Positions 55,007-64,000 of a DNA stretch of 64,000 nt are shown here, piece by piece. Position 1 is the first letter of the stretch. Each line of letters opens with the position of its first letter. A program made the translations under genes and the position numbers. The notes beneath the pieces were generated by a model. That model saw only the letters and a list, made by a program, of their open reading frames with translations. It was not told where the DNA came from and made no database searches. The stretch comes from Verrucomicrobiota bacterium (GTDB lineage Bacteria > Verrucomicrobiota > Verrucomicrobiia > Opitutales > Opitutaceae), in assembly GCA_028293545.1 (NCBI GenBank), contig JAQGOP010000012.1, positions 124,001 to 188,000 on the forward strand. Reading direction: 5' to 3'.

Positions 55007-56542
55007 ATGGATCAAAATGCGGAATCTCCCAGATGGCCTGTGCTTCAGGCGGTCATCGTCGCAGCGTTGGGTGTGGGGTTATTATTTCTGTGGCAGGGTC
55101 GGGATGGCTTCAATCTCTGGGACGAAGGATTTCTCTGGTATGGGGCGCAACGGGTGATGGCAGGGGAAATTCCGCTGCGCGATTTCCAGGCGTATGACCC
55201 GGCGCGGTATTACTGGTCCGCGGCCGGAATGGGGCTGCTGGGCGGCAACGGGATTTTGGCGCTCCGCATCAGCGTCGCCGTTTTCCAGGTATTCGGCCTC
55301 GCGGCCGGACTCGCCGTGGCGGGCCGCGGTTCGCGCGCCCGCGGCGTGATGTGGTGGCTGCTGCTGGCGCTGACGGTTTCCGCCTGGATGTTTCCCCGGC
55401 ACAAGATTTTCGACGCTTCCTGCGCGCTGGGCCTCATTGCGATCCTGGCTTTCCTGGTCGAGCGCCCGACGGCCTTCCGTCATTTCATGACGGGCATCAT
55501 CGTCGGCGTGGCCGGAATGATTGGCCGCAATCATGGGATGTACGGCGCGGCTGGGAGCATCGTGGCGATGGCCTACCTGGCGGGAAATGGCGGGGTGGGC
55601 TGGCGCGGCGTCCGGGCTTGGGTGCTGGGTTTGATGGTCGGATTCAGCCCGATGCTGCTGCTGGCTGCGTTGGCGCCCGGTTTTGCGAGAAGCATCTGGA
55701 ACGGCGTCCTTTTTCTTTTTGAGTACAAGTCGACGAACCTGACGTTGCCCGTGCCGTGGCCATGGACGGCCCAATTTGGGCATGGCATGATGGTGAACGG
55801 CCTGTGGATGGTGGGAGTGGGGTTGTTTTTCATCGCGGTCCTGGCCTTTGCGGTCGGCGGCCTCGTTTTTCTGGTGCGCCGCCGGCTGCACGCGCGCCCG
55901 GTTCCTCCCGCGAGCGTGGCGTGCATCTGCCTCGGGGCGCCTTACGCCCACTACGCGTTTTCGCGCGCTGACGTGGGCCACCTTGCCCTGGGAATTTTTC
56001 CGCTGCTCATTGGGGCGCTGGCCTGGGCGGCGATGCGGTCCCGATGGACGCAATGGATCGTGGGGGTCGTCATTGCCGGCGGCAGCCTGGGCGTGATGAC
56101 TCGAATGCACCCAGGCTGGACGGCGCGCACGGATCCTTCATGGGTCGAGATGAAGCTCGGGACTGACCGGCTGCGCGTGAGCCCGGGCGTGGCGGACGAG
56201 GTCGCGATGCTGCAGCGGCTCGCGCCGGACTTCGCGCCGGGTTCGCGCAGCATTTACGCCGCGCCGTTTTGGCCGGGTGCGTATGCGGTGTTGAAGCGAA
56301 AGTGTCCGACTTGGGAAATTTACCCAACGTTCCCGCGCAGCGCGAAATTCCAGCAGGAGGAGATCAAACGCATCGAAGCCGCGGCGCCGGGATTCGTCGT
56401 GATTCTCGACGCGCCTCTCGACGGGCGGGAAGAGCTACGGTTTCGGAACACCCATCCGTTGATGGACCAATATATCCGAACGCACTTCAAACGATTGACC
56501 GGCTACACCCAAAATCCTGCGTGCGAAGTGTACGCGAATTGA
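55007..56542 (+). CDS. GT-C-type polytopic membrane glycosyltransferase (GT39/83-like)
   Basis: 511 residues, about 11 hydrophobic helices. The conserved DE motif of lipid-phosphosugar GT-C enzymes is in FNLWDEGFLWYGAQRVMAGEIPLRDFQAYDPARYYWSA, near the first periplasmic loop. Likely transfers a sugar from a polyprenyl donor to an envelope acceptor. The frame is open to 54944; the ATG at 55007 is preceded by a TTG and precedes the first helix. Start of the polysaccharide cluster. Confidence 0.75.
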   Translation: MDQNAESPRWPVLQAVIVAALGVGLLFLWQGRDGFNLWDEGFLWYGAQRVMAGEIPLRDFQAYDPARYYWSAAGMGLLGGNGILALRISVAVFQVFGLAAGLAVAGRGSRARGVMWWLLLALTVSAWMFPRHKIFDASCALGLIAILAFLVERPTAFRHFMTGIIVGVAGMIGRNHGMYGAAGSIVAMAYLAGNGGVGWRGVRAWVLGLMVGFSPMLLLAALAPGFARSIWNGVLFLFEYKSTNLTLPVPWPWTAQFGHGMMVNGLWMVGVGLFFIAVLAFAVGGLVFLVRRRLHARPVPPASVACICLGAPYAHYAFSRADVGHLALGIFPLLIGALAWAAMRSRWTQWIVGVVIAGGSLGVMTRMHPGWTARTDPSWVEMKLGTDRLRVSPGVADEVAMLQRLAPDFAPGSRSIYAAPFWPGAYAVLKRKCPTWEIYPTFPRSAKFQQEEIKRIEAAAPGFVVILDAPLDGREELRFRNTHPLMDQYIRTHFKRLTGYTQNPACEVYAN

Positions 56543-56633
56543 TTTTTCCGATACCGGGTGCCGAATACGGACGGTAAATTCCAGCGGAGGGAAATATTCG
56601 GAATTTTCGCGACTGAAGCCGGGCGATTTTCGA

Positions 56634-57605
56634 TTACGGGCCGGGACCGGGCTGGGAACGTTGCTCGATGATTTCCTCGACTTCGAACGGCGGTCGCTTC
56701 CGCGTTTCGTCGAGGATGCGCAGCAGGTATTCGCTGATGATGCCGAGGGCGAACAGGATGATCGCACCCAGGAGGATCGTGAAGCCGATCAGGGTCATCC
56801 AACCGGGAGGAGCGAGCTGATAGAAGTGCCAGCGCCAGGTCAGCGCCAGCAGGTAGAGCAATGAACCGGTGCCGGTCGCCAGGCCCAGCCAGGTGATGCT
56901 GCGCGCGGGCGCGTAGGAAAATCCGATCAGCGTGTCGAAGGTGAAGCGAATCTTCGCCGCGATCCGCCACTGCGAGCGGCCCAATCGGCGGGTCTGGCGG
57001 TGCAGCGGCACCCGCACGGGCCTGTAGCCAAGCCAGTAGATCAGTGCAAAGATCGAGGTGTTCTTCTCATTGATGCGATTCACCGAATCGACGACCTGCC
57101 GGTCGAGCAGGAAGCAGTCGAAGCCGAGCCGGGGATAATCGGCAAAAACGAAGCGCCGCACGATGAGCCAGTAGATACTGGAACTGAGGCCAGGTTCATC
57201 GCGGCCGACGCGTTCGCCGATCACGAACTTCGTGCCCTTTTTCCAATGACCCACCATTTCAACCAAGGCTTCCGGGGGCTCCTGCAGGTCACACGAAATC
57301 ACGCCGACACAGGCGCCGGCGGCATGGCGCAGGCCGGCTTGAATCGCGGGGGTCTGGCCGAAGTTGCGCGTCAGGCATACGACCCGGACCAGGCCCGGGT
57401 GGGCGCTGGCCGCGGCCGCCAGCATGGCGCGCGAGCGATCGGAGGAGCCGTCCTCGACGAATACGAGCTCCAACCTCAGCGGGGCGACGGCCGGTGCGAG
57501 TGCGAGCAGGCGGGGGATGGTTTCGCCGAGGTTGGCCTCGTTTTGAAACACGGGAACCACCACGGAAAAAAGACCTTCCTTGGCCGAAGGGGTCATGGCC
57601 GTCAT
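56634..57605 (-). CDS. GT2 glycosyltransferase, GtrB/DPM1-like with two C-terminal membrane helices
   Basis: 323 residues. GT-A fold N-terminus (SVVVPVFQNEANLGETIPRLL, LVFVEDGSSDRSRAML, SCDLQEPPEALVEMV with the DxD-like pair) followed by two transmembrane helices (about 225-250 and 262-285). This is the polyprenyl-phosphate-glucose or mannose synthase layout, using a nucleotide sugar to make the lipid-linked donor for GT-C enzymes such as its neighbours. Confidence 0.88.
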   Translation of the reverse strand: MTAMTPSAKEGLFSVVVPVFQNEANLGETIPRLLALAPAVAPLRLELVFVEDGSSDRSRAMLAAAASAHPGLVRVVCLTRNFGQTPAIQAGLRHAAGACVGVISCDLQEPPEALVEMVGHWKKGTKFVIGERVGRDEPGLSSSIYWLIVRRFVFADYPRLGFDCFLLDRQVVDSVNRINEKNTSIFALIYWLGYRPVRVPLHRQTRRLGRSQWRIAAKIRFTFDTLIGFSYAPARSITWLGLATGTGSLLYLLALTWRWHFYQLAPPGWMTLIGFTILLGAIILFALGIISEYLLRILDETRKRPPFEVEEIIEQRSQPGPGP

Positions 57606-57818
57606 GGCGGGAAGGGGAATGGCACGGTTCCCGACTGTTCAGGATGAACCACGCTTGGCAAGCCAACGGCCGAACCGATCGCGGCGCGACCGCGGGGAAA
57701 ATCCGGCCTCGGGCGCGTCGGCGAAAACCGTTGCCCCGAATTTTATGGTGCCGTATCAGCCCACGGAATTCCGCCACGCCATGCCACTCGTCCGAGCAAA
57801 CTCCCATTCAACCGCGCG

Positions 57819-58769
57819 ATGAGCGACCAGCCGGTGCACATCAGGGTGGTGGGAATCACGGGCGGCTCGGGCTACCTGGGCAGCGCGCTCGCGCGGAAAC
57901 TCGCGGGTCGGTACGAAGTGAGAATCCTGGACCGCGAGGCGCCGACGTTCCTGAATGAGCATCCGAGCCTGGCCTTTCGGAAATGCGATGTGACCTCGGC
58001 CTCCGAGTGCCGGGCTGCCCTGGAAGGCGTCGATGCTGTTTTTCACCGCGTGGGACTCATGGGCAACCTTGCTTCGATGAAGGCGCCCTTCGATTACTAC
58101 GCGGTCAACCTGCTGGGCACACTGAACGTGCTTGAGGCCTGCGTTGCGAACCGGGTGAAGCGTTTCGTTTTCGACTCAACCGTCGCGGTCTACGGACAGA
58201 AAAACGAGGGACCAATTCACGAGGGAAACCGGCCGGCGCCGAATTCGATTTACGGGGCCACGAAGCTGGCCTGCGAGGCAGCGATCGGGATGTACGACGA
58301 CCAGCACGGCCTTTCCACGCTGATCTTCCGGTATAGCCGGACGCGGGATAGCGGGAAGCACGATGCGATCACGATCCTTTCGAAGAAGGTGCTCAGTGGC
58401 GAGCCGGTCACGCTCTACGACGGCGGCGAACCGGTCATTGATTTCGTGGAGCTCGAGGATGTGATTTCCGCGAACGAGCTGGCGCTCGCCTCGTCCTTGC
58501 GGCGGGAGGTGGTGAACATCAGCTGCGGCGAAGGAATTTCATTCGCCGGCATGCTGGCGGGGGTGGAGAAGCTCACGGGGCGGACGGCGGCATCGGTGAG
58601 GTTTGAGCAATTGCCCGCGCACCCGCCGTTGTCGGAGCACAAATTCGGGTCGAAGAAATTTTTCATGTCGATCGACAAAGCCCGGCACCGCCTCGGCTGG
58701 ACCCCCGTGCGAAGCATGGAATCGAGCATCGCGGGATCCATCGCCGCGCTGAAGGGCAGGGGAAAATGA
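57819..58769 (+). CDS. NAD-dependent epimerase/dehydratase (extended SDR)
   Basis: 316 residues. Rossmann GITGGSGYLGSALARKL, active-site YxxxK in NSIYGATKLACEAA with the Ser of FDSTVAVYG upstream, and a typical late VIDFVELEDVISANELAL. Probably modifies an NDP-sugar for the surface polysaccharide. Stop overlaps the next gene's start by the ATGA arrangement (58766). Confidence 0.9.
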   Translation: MSDQPVHIRVVGITGGSGYLGSALARKLAGRYEVRILDREAPTFLNEHPSLAFRKCDVTSASECRAALEGVDAVFHRVGLMGNLASMKAPFDYYAVNLLGTLNVLEACVANRVKRFVFDSTVAVYGQKNEGPIHEGNRPAPNSIYGATKLACEAAIGMYDDQHGLSTLIFRYSRTRDSGKHDAITILSKKVLSGEPVTLYDGGEPVIDFVELEDVISANELALASSLRREVVNISCGEGISFAGMLAGVEKLTGRTAASVRFEQLPAHPPLSEHKFGSKKFFMSIDKARHRLGWTPVRSMESSIAGSIAALKGRGK

Positions 58770-59626
58770 GAATCCTCCTGACGGGAGCCAGCGGTTTCCT
58801 CGGTGGCGCGATCGCGCAGCATTTGTCCGCCGACGCGGATCACGAGTTCTTCCGCCTGCAGCGCGGCTCCCGCGGCCAGCCGAATGAGATCAACGTCGAT
58901 CTCACCGACCCTGACCTGGCGCGGAAATTGCCGGGCCGGATGGATCTGATTGTCCATGCCGGGGCCTGCGTTCCAGAAAAGGAGAGCGGCGCGCAACGCG
59001 ACGTGGCGATGGCGACGAATGCGGAAGCCACACTCAAGCTCCTCGAGTATTCGGTCCAGGCCGGCGTCAAGCGGTTCGTCTACGTTTCAAGCGCGGCGGT
59101 GTACGGGATTCCACTGGCGGCGGGAGCGGTCGGCGAGGACGTCGCGCCGCGCCCGGATAATTTTTATGCCCTTTCGAAGCTCGCCGGTGAATTGATGCTG
59201 GAGGCCTATACATTCGTGCACGGCATCGAGACGGTGGCGCTGCGATTTTCGTATATTTACGGAAAGGGCATGCGCGCCAGCGGAGTCGTCAGCAAGTTCG
59301 CCGCAATGGCGAGGGCGGGGGCGTCGATCCCGCTGTTCAATTCCGGCACCGATTATTTCGACCTGGTCCATCTTTCGGATGCGGTCCGGGCAGTGGCGTC
59401 CGCGATGCAGCGAGGCTCGGGTGTATATAACATCGGCTCGGGCCGGCCCACCTCCGTCCTCGAGCTGGCGATGGCGCTGATCGAGGTCAACGGTTCCACG
59501 AGCCGGATTGAAAAGCTTCCGGCCACCGGGAAATACCACAGCAAGTACCTCGATATTTCAAAGGCCGGCGCTGGGCTGGACTGGGCGCCGCAGGTGGGAT
59601 TGCGCGAGGGCCTGCGCGAAATTTGA
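58766..59626 (+). CDS. NAD(P)-dependent SDR oxidoreductase, second sugar-nucleotide modifier
   Basis: 286 residues. Rossmann LLTGASGFLGGAIAQHL, active site YALSKLAGELML preceded by YVSSAAVYG, and FDLVHLSDAVRAVASAM near the end. Related to but distinct from the preceding gene, and translationally coupled to it. The two likely act in sequence on one sugar nucleotide. Confidence 0.9.
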   Translation: MRILLTGASGFLGGAIAQHLSADADHEFFRLQRGSRGQPNEINVDLTDPDLARKLPGRMDLIVHAGACVPEKESGAQRDVAMATNAEATLKLLEYSVQAGVKRFVYVSSAAVYGIPLAAGAVGEDVAPRPDNFYALSKLAGELMLEAYTFVHGIETVALRFSYIYGKGMRASGVVSKFAAMARAGASIPLFNSGTDYFDLVHLSDAVRAVASAMQRGSGVYNIGSGRPTSVLELAMALIEVNGSTSRIEKLPATGKYHSKYLDISKAGAGLDWAPQVGLREGLREI

Positions 59627-59635
59627 CGGCTGGGT

Positions 59636-60754
59636 TCAGGCGGGGACTTCCCTCGCGCGCGCCCATCGTTTTCCCAAGCGGATGAAAGGCAGTTCCACGA
59701 CGACGTGGAGGAGGGCGGCGAGCGCCACTGAAAGGGCCACGTAGACGAGAAATCCAACGACGCCGCTGCCAACGACCGCGACGACCGCGGGAGGAAAATA
59801 GTGCACGATCGAATTCACGATGCCGAGATGCACCAGGTAGAGCGGATAGGAAATTGCGCCAAGCCACATGAAGAATCGCATCCTCTTTCCTGCCAGCTGG
59901 CTGGCCGAAGGGCGGTCGGCTGACGCCTCGAGGAGCAGCGCCGCCGTCACCAAACACAGGGCTCCATAGCCGTGTTTGTTGAGCAGGCCATGGCCGTCTT
60001 CGAACGCGGAAAAGTAAATCGCCGCGAACGCCGCGCCCAGGATCCCGGCGGCCACGCGCGCCTGGACACGTCGGGCGCCGTGGCGGAATGAGTTTTCGGC
60101 GCGCCGGTAGTTCCATGCCAGCAACATGCCCGCGACGAATTCGAGCAGCAGGGGATTGCCGAGCACACCCATGACTTCCACCGGGAGGATCCCGGCATGG
60201 GTGGCTGGTAAATGGACACCCTGGGGTTGCCACGAAAACGGTCCGCCGAGGAGAGCCTGAAAGAAAACGATCGAAAACAGGATCAAGCCCGTCGCCACCA
60301 CCACCCGGAACCGGCGCGTGAAGATCAGGGCCAGACCAAAGAGCAGGTAAAACGCGAGCTCGTAGGACAAGGTCCACATCTGCGGCACCAGGCTCCAACC
60401 GAATTTGGGCGGATCGACCGGTGCCAAGGGCACGAAAAACAGCGAGCGCAGCAGCACGTTCCCAGTCGGGGTTCCCTGCAGGAGGATGAAATAAAGCAGC
60501 GTGCAAATCTGCGCGAGCGGGACGACTCGAAAAAACCGGCGAAGGCCAAAGGTCAAGGGCTTGGCGTGCTCCGGATTTTCGGTGGAATAAACCATCACGA
60601 ACCCCGAAATGATGAAAAAAATATCCACCCCCGTGTCGCCCTCATAGCCAAACATGACCAACCCGGCGTGCTTCCACGGGAGCATCTGGTTGAAGTGGTG
60701 CAAGACGACCAGAAGAGCGGCCACGCCGCGCAGGATCTGGATCGAATAGACCAC
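59636..60754 (-). CDS. OafA/YrhL-type membrane acyltransferase (acyltransferase family 3)
   Basis: 372 residues, about ten transmembrane helices. Signature MVYSIQILRGVAALLVVLHHFNQM with the early His, DTGVDIFFIISGFVMVYST, and RFFRVVPLAQICTLLYF. Probably O-acetylates the surface polysaccharide. Converges on the SDR pair (9-base gap). Confidence 0.9.
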   Translation of the reverse strand: MVYSIQILRGVAALLVVLHHFNQMLPWKHAGLVMFGYEGDTGVDIFFIISGFVMVYSTENPEHAKPLTFGLRRFFRVVPLAQICTLLYFILLQGTPTGNVLLRSLFFVPLAPVDPPKFGWSLVPQMWTLSYELAFYLLFGLALIFTRRFRVVVATGLILFSIVFFQALLGGPFSWQPQGVHLPATHAGILPVEVMGVLGNPLLLEFVAGMLLAWNYRRAENSFRHGARRVQARVAAGILGAAFAAIYFSAFEDGHGLLNKHGYGALCLVTAALLLEASADRPSASQLAGKRMRFFMWLGAISYPLYLVHLGIVNSIVHYFPPAVVAVVGSGVVGFLVYVALSVALAALLHVVVELPFIRLGKRWARAREVPA

Positions 60755-60798
60755 CGCCGCACGCTAGGCCGGCGAAGTCCGAAGCCAAGTAAATCAGG

Positions 60799-62514
60799 CT
60801 ATGGCGCCTTGGGTGACAGGATCCTATTTTTCCGCTCGGTCACGCGCCACACGCGCAGGTAGGCGCCGGATTTGACGGGGAGCACTTCCACGTCGCGGCC
60901 ATAGTGCTCCTGCATGAATCGCCGGTAAAGTGTGACGCCATCCGGCGCGGCGATGAGGAAGAGGTGAGGATTGTTGACCAAGCCCACGTAAGGCTGCGTC
61001 ACCCCGAATTGATGCAGCATGGCTTCGGCGGTGGGATGGTGCAGGGCCCAGCTGCCGACCTGGAGATGATCCTCGAAGAGCTCCCGATGATAATTGAACG
61101 GGTGAAATGTCTGCTCGTAGGGGAAATTTGCGGACCACGTGAAATAGAGTTGGGAGCGGTCTGAATGAAGCTCGGTGAGTTCCTGGAGGGCCGCGGCGGA
61201 ATCGCGCTGGGTGAGCCGACTCGCGGTGTACGCGGCAGGCAGGCGTTGGAAGCCGACAACGACGAAGGCCGCGGCGCATCCGGTCGCGAGCAAGCTCCGA
61301 CGCCAGCGGGTTTGCGCAGCCTGGAGCGCGTGCCACACCAGCCCGCAATAGGCGCAGCCAAAGGCGGGCAGGATTACCCGATGCGGCGGCCATTTCAGCA
61401 ACAGCAGGATGCCGAGAAGGAGGGCGGAAACGCTGAGCAGGACCGTGGCCATGGCCCAGGCGTTTCGTCGTCCAAACCCGACAATCAAAATCAGACCGCC
61501 GGCCACGAGCGTGATCGCGTAGGCCGGCGCCCGCAGCGACTGCAGGAACGCCCTTGATTGCGCCCATGCGTTGTCGATCTGCCAGCGTTGCGGAAAGGCC
61601 TCGAGGAGGTGACGATAATTTTCCGCGCTGAAGATTTCGGGATCAAAATACGAGGATTGGCGCGTCATCGCAAAATCGTTCCGGCTCCAGTGAATTTGGT
61701 CGAAGGCGTCGTGCTTGTTCTCGTCGTAGGTGATCCGGCCGCCGAAATCCAGGGCTTGGGAGCGGTACATGCGGTAGTCGTAGAATTGTTTCCATGGCCC
61801 CAGGCGATCGACGACGCTGGTTGTGAGGATCAGGAAAAACGGCACGCCGAGGAAAATCCCCAAACCCATGAGCCGGCGTTTGAAGGGTGGCGCCACCTCG
61901 GCGCGTTGGCACCACCAGCCAACGACCAAAGGCGGCACGCATACCGTGACTGCAAAGACGAAGGACTCGGGTCGAATGAGCGAGCCCACGAGGGCGAACA
62001 GCGTGGCGCCGGCGACCAGCGGGCGGTTGAGGCGGGCGCCGGTATTGGCCAGCGCGAGCAGGAGGGCGCCGGCGAGCGTCGCGTAGAATGCCGTTTTCGT
62101 GAACTGGATCAGGACGAAGGCGTCGACTTGGGTGAGGACAAAATAGCCCAGGAAAGCGAACACTCCCAACCATCCCCCGATTCGCTTGAAGGCTTGGCAG
62201 ACCACGACGCTCGACGCGCACAACACCACGGCCTGCAACCATCCATACCAACCGATCGCGGGCCACATCAGGTGGAGGTGCTTCAAAATCCAACCGATGA
62301 ATTCGTGGCTGAAGACAATGTGGGATTGCGGCTCGAGCGCGAGGCACAGGCCCGATGACCACATGGCCATGGCCACGTCATCCATCGTTTCAAAGCGCGA
62401 GGCCAGCGTGCCCGCCATCGCGCCGTACAGAACCGCCACCAGCACGATTGCCGGGATCCAGTCCTGCCATCCGCCCGCCGGGCGATCCGGGACTGGAATT
62501 GCTGGCGCGGTCAT
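60799..62514 (-). CDS. GT-C-like polytopic membrane protein
   Basis: 571 residues, about 11 transmembrane helices in the first 400 and a soluble C-terminal part (about 460-571). A DD pair (RFETMDDVAMAMWSSG) sits in the first extracytoplasmic loop, the hallmark of GT-C enzymes. Substrate unknown; envelope glycan assembly is inferred from the neighbourhood. Confidence 0.75.
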   Translation of the reverse strand: MTAPAIPVPDRPAGGWQDWIPAIVLVAVLYGAMAGTLASRFETMDDVAMAMWSSGLCLALEPQSHIVFSHEFIGWILKHLHLMWPAIGWYGWLQAVVLCASSVVVCQAFKRIGGWLGVFAFLGYFVLTQVDAFVLIQFTKTAFYATLAGALLLALANTGARLNRPLVAGATLFALVGSLIRPESFVFAVTVCVPPLVVGWWCQRAEVAPPFKRRLMGLGIFLGVPFFLILTTSVVDRLGPWKQFYDYRMYRSQALDFGGRITYDENKHDAFDQIHWSRNDFAMTRQSSYFDPEIFSAENYRHLLEAFPQRWQIDNAWAQSRAFLQSLRAPAYAITLVAGGLILIVGFGRRNAWAMATVLLSVSALLLGILLLLKWPPHRVILPAFGCAYCGLVWHALQAAQTRWRRSLLATGCAAAFVVVGFQRLPAAYTASRLTQRDSAAALQELTELHSDRSQLYFTWSANFPYEQTFHPFNYHRELFEDHLQVGSWALHHPTAEAMLHQFGVTQPYVGLVNNPHLFLIAAPDGVTLYRRFMQEHYGRDVEVLPVKSGAYLRVWRVTERKNRILSPKAP

Positions 62515-62637
62515 GGGCGTTGAATCGTCAACTGCGGGTGGCGGAAGCCGCGTCGTTCCGCGACAGCAATTTTGGTCGGCGCGATCGGGAGTGAGATATT
62601 GGAATCATCACGTGCGTCGCGTCGAATGGTCAGCTGC

Positions 62638-63744
62638 TCAATCCTTCCGGTAGAATCCCGGGGCGAATCCTTGCTCGGCGGCGGCATAGGGCACGATAAA
62701 ATGCAGCGGGTAGTCCCGGCGGAGCGTTTCCAAGCCGATTTTCGCAATGTAGGCCGGCGGGCAGAAAAGCTTTGTGACGTAGTGATACGTCGATTCGCGC
62801 GAACCCCACTGCTCCTTGTAACGATAGACACCGCTGGCCCGGCTCGGGGCGGACTGCCAGTTATAGATCGCCACGCCCAATTCGCGGCTCTTGCGCAGCG
62901 ATTCATCCGTGTTGAGAAAGTTGGGGCAATGGGCCGCGGCGGCTGAGTCCATGTTGATCCGAAGGACGTCAATGACATCGCGGTGGTGAAGATAAACGCC
63001 CCAGGAAACAATCCCGGAGTCGGATTCAAGGATAAGGAAGAAAGCCTTGCCGCGCGGAACCAGGCGCGTGGCGATGTTGCGGAGCAGTCGGGCGTCCATG
63101 GTCGGAGCCGAGATCTCGGCGTGGCGCTTAACATGGATCGCGTAGAGCGCGTCGATCTCGGCCGGATCGGTGCAATACCGGACGCGAAACCCGGCGCGCT
63201 TCGACTTTGCCAGGTTACGGCTCAGGTTCGTGCGACGGTTGTAGTCGGGCAGGAGGACTCCTCCGTCCGAATCGAAATGCTCCCGGAGATCGATGTACTG
63301 GGTGAAGTTTTCGAAAACATAATCCGGCTGCAGGCGTTCGCGATAACGGGGGAAGTCATCGTTGAAGGGATGGGTGATGAGTGAGAGTGCGATGCACTTA
63401 TGCGCACCGGCCAGATGGACGGCCTCGTCGAGGAGCGCGGAATAACAGGCTGCGATCGTCGCTTCGGGGAGGCCCGGGGCGACGAAGACACCGCCGAGCG
63501 GGCCGCTTTGTGGCACGGAGGTCAGGACATTCCCCAAAGGGTGCTCGAAAAGGTAGAGAGGCAGGCCGCCAACCGGCACGCCGTTCTCCTCGGCGAGCAG
63601 GAAGAAGGGGGTGTCGGGTCCGAGTTCCGCAATCACTTCAGCCCAATAAGTGGACTGCTGCAAAAAAACGTTGGGACAGCTCTCAAAGAAAGCATCGTAC
63701 CGCGCCCGATCCGGATCATCCAAGCGAATGACGCGGACCTTCAT
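62638..63744 (-). CDS. FemAB-like GNAT-fold acyltransferase
   Basis: 368 residues. The FemAB/GNAT pattern is visible in FFESCPNVFLQQSTYWAEVI, LPDYNRRTNLSRNLAKSKRAGFRVRYC and CPNFLNTDESLRKSRELGVAIYNWQSAP. Such proteins transfer aminoacyl groups, or modify sugars, in polysaccharide or lipid clusters. The 62515-62637 gap contains no gene. Confidence 0.8.
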   Translation of the reverse strand: MKVRVIRLDDPDRARYDAFFESCPNVFLQQSTYWAEVIAELGPDTPFFLLAEENGVPVGGLPLYLFEHPLGNVLTSVPQSGPLGGVFVAPGLPEATIAACYSALLDEAVHLAGAHKCIALSLITHPFNDDFPRYRERLQPDYVFENFTQYIDLREHFDSDGGVLLPDYNRRTNLSRNLAKSKRAGFRVRYCTDPAEIDALYAIHVKRHAEISAPTMDARLLRNIATRLVPRGKAFFLILESDSGIVSWGVYLHHRDVIDVLRINMDSAAAAHCPNFLNTDESLRKSRELGVAIYNWQSAPSRASGVYRYKEQWGSRESTYHYVTKLFCPPAYIAKIGLETLRRDYPLHFIVPYAAAEQGFAPGFYRKD

Positions 63745-63826
63745 GAACGAGAAAGCGGTTTCGTCCCGGAAGGCACCCGTCCGAACGTGTCACATTCAAC
63801 CATGCCGGCGTTGAGCACAGGGACGA

Positions 63827-64000
63827 TCAAGTCGCCTTGATTTCCCCGATCATGTCCGCGTAGCTGCGACCGGCGCCGGGCCAGCGGGTGCCAGCCCAGT
63901 CGGGGCACTGCCCGCAGAATTTGTGACGGGAGAAGTCATTCTTCAGGTGGGCCTCGCGCAGGGCGCGATAGGATTCGCTCTGCCATGCGGCCTTGATCGT
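63827..64000 (-). CDS. Radical SAM/SPASM-domain protein (C-terminal end only)
   Basis: 57 residues visible before a TGA at 63827-63829; the rest is beyond the window. The stretch SYRALREAHLKNDFSRHKFCGQCPDWAG is the SPASM-type auxiliary cluster end with its CxxC pair. SPASM radical-SAM enzymes often occur in polysaccharide clusters. The radical-SAM core itself is not seen. Confidence 0.65.
   Translation of the reverse strand, partial: TIKAAWQSESYRALREAHLKNDFSRHKFCGQCPDWAGTRWPGAGRSYADMIGEIKAT

Overview
The window is high-GC bacterial chromosome that looks like Verrucomicrobiota, probably Opitutae/Opitutaceae. This is inferred from gene content (large Ig-like and subtilase secreted proteins, a TGS-less ThrRS, an Mg-type HemB, a glnK-amtB-glnK block) and from many short dispersed repeats. 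No 16S rRNA or other decisive marker is present. GTG and TTG starts appear to be common.

Layout. 0-9 kb: the C-terminally cut-off end of a secreted subtilase with PQQ-type propeller repeats, a nuclease-fused XPD/DinG-type helicase, a RecO-like protein, a DUF502 membrane protein and a hybrid histidine kinase. 9-26 kb: housekeeping genes (gpmI, a lipid-free FGE-like protein, aspS, glnK-amtB-glnK, an alpha-ketoglutaric semialdehyde dehydrogenase, thrS, cysS, hemB, an exopolysaccharide export lipoprotein). 26-32.5 kb: pyrD, tRNA-Leu(GAG), then a carbohydrate-use module made of a GntR/LacI-type regulator, an SSS symporter, a Gfo/Idh/MocA oxidoreductase and a sialidase-like Asp-box hydrolase.

32.9-44.7 kb is the accessory region. 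A 5.9 kb integrative island sits in tRNA-Asn(GTT) with recognisable att repeats (32979-33026 and 38856-38903). It carries an excisionase-like gene, a tyrosine integrase that has lost its HxxR segment by an internal deletion, matching direct repeats near both ends, and a two-gene cargo: a HEAT-repeat protein translationally coupled to a TPR protein of unknown function. Beyond attR lie further tRNA-Asn 3' remnants embedded in REP-like palindromes, a GIY-YIG nuclease, a TOTE-type primase-helicase divergent from a HipB/HipA pair, a DHFR-family reductase, and a frameshifted HTH-regulator remnant. This cluster has the look of a conflict/defence hot spot, and the HEAT-TPR pair is the best candidate here for an undescribed system.

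45-54.5 kb returns to core functions: a secreted Ig-domain protein; the phoH-pgpH-ybeY ribosome-maturation/HD-phosphohydrolase group with a HIT protein upstream; a TetR regulator with a FabF-type ketosynthase. 54.5-64 kb is an envelope-polysaccharide cluster: two GT-C-like membrane proteins, a GtrB-like GT2, two sugar-nucleotide epimerase/dehydratases, an OafA-type acyltransferase, a FemAB-like GNAT protein and the end of a radical-SAM/SPASM protein.
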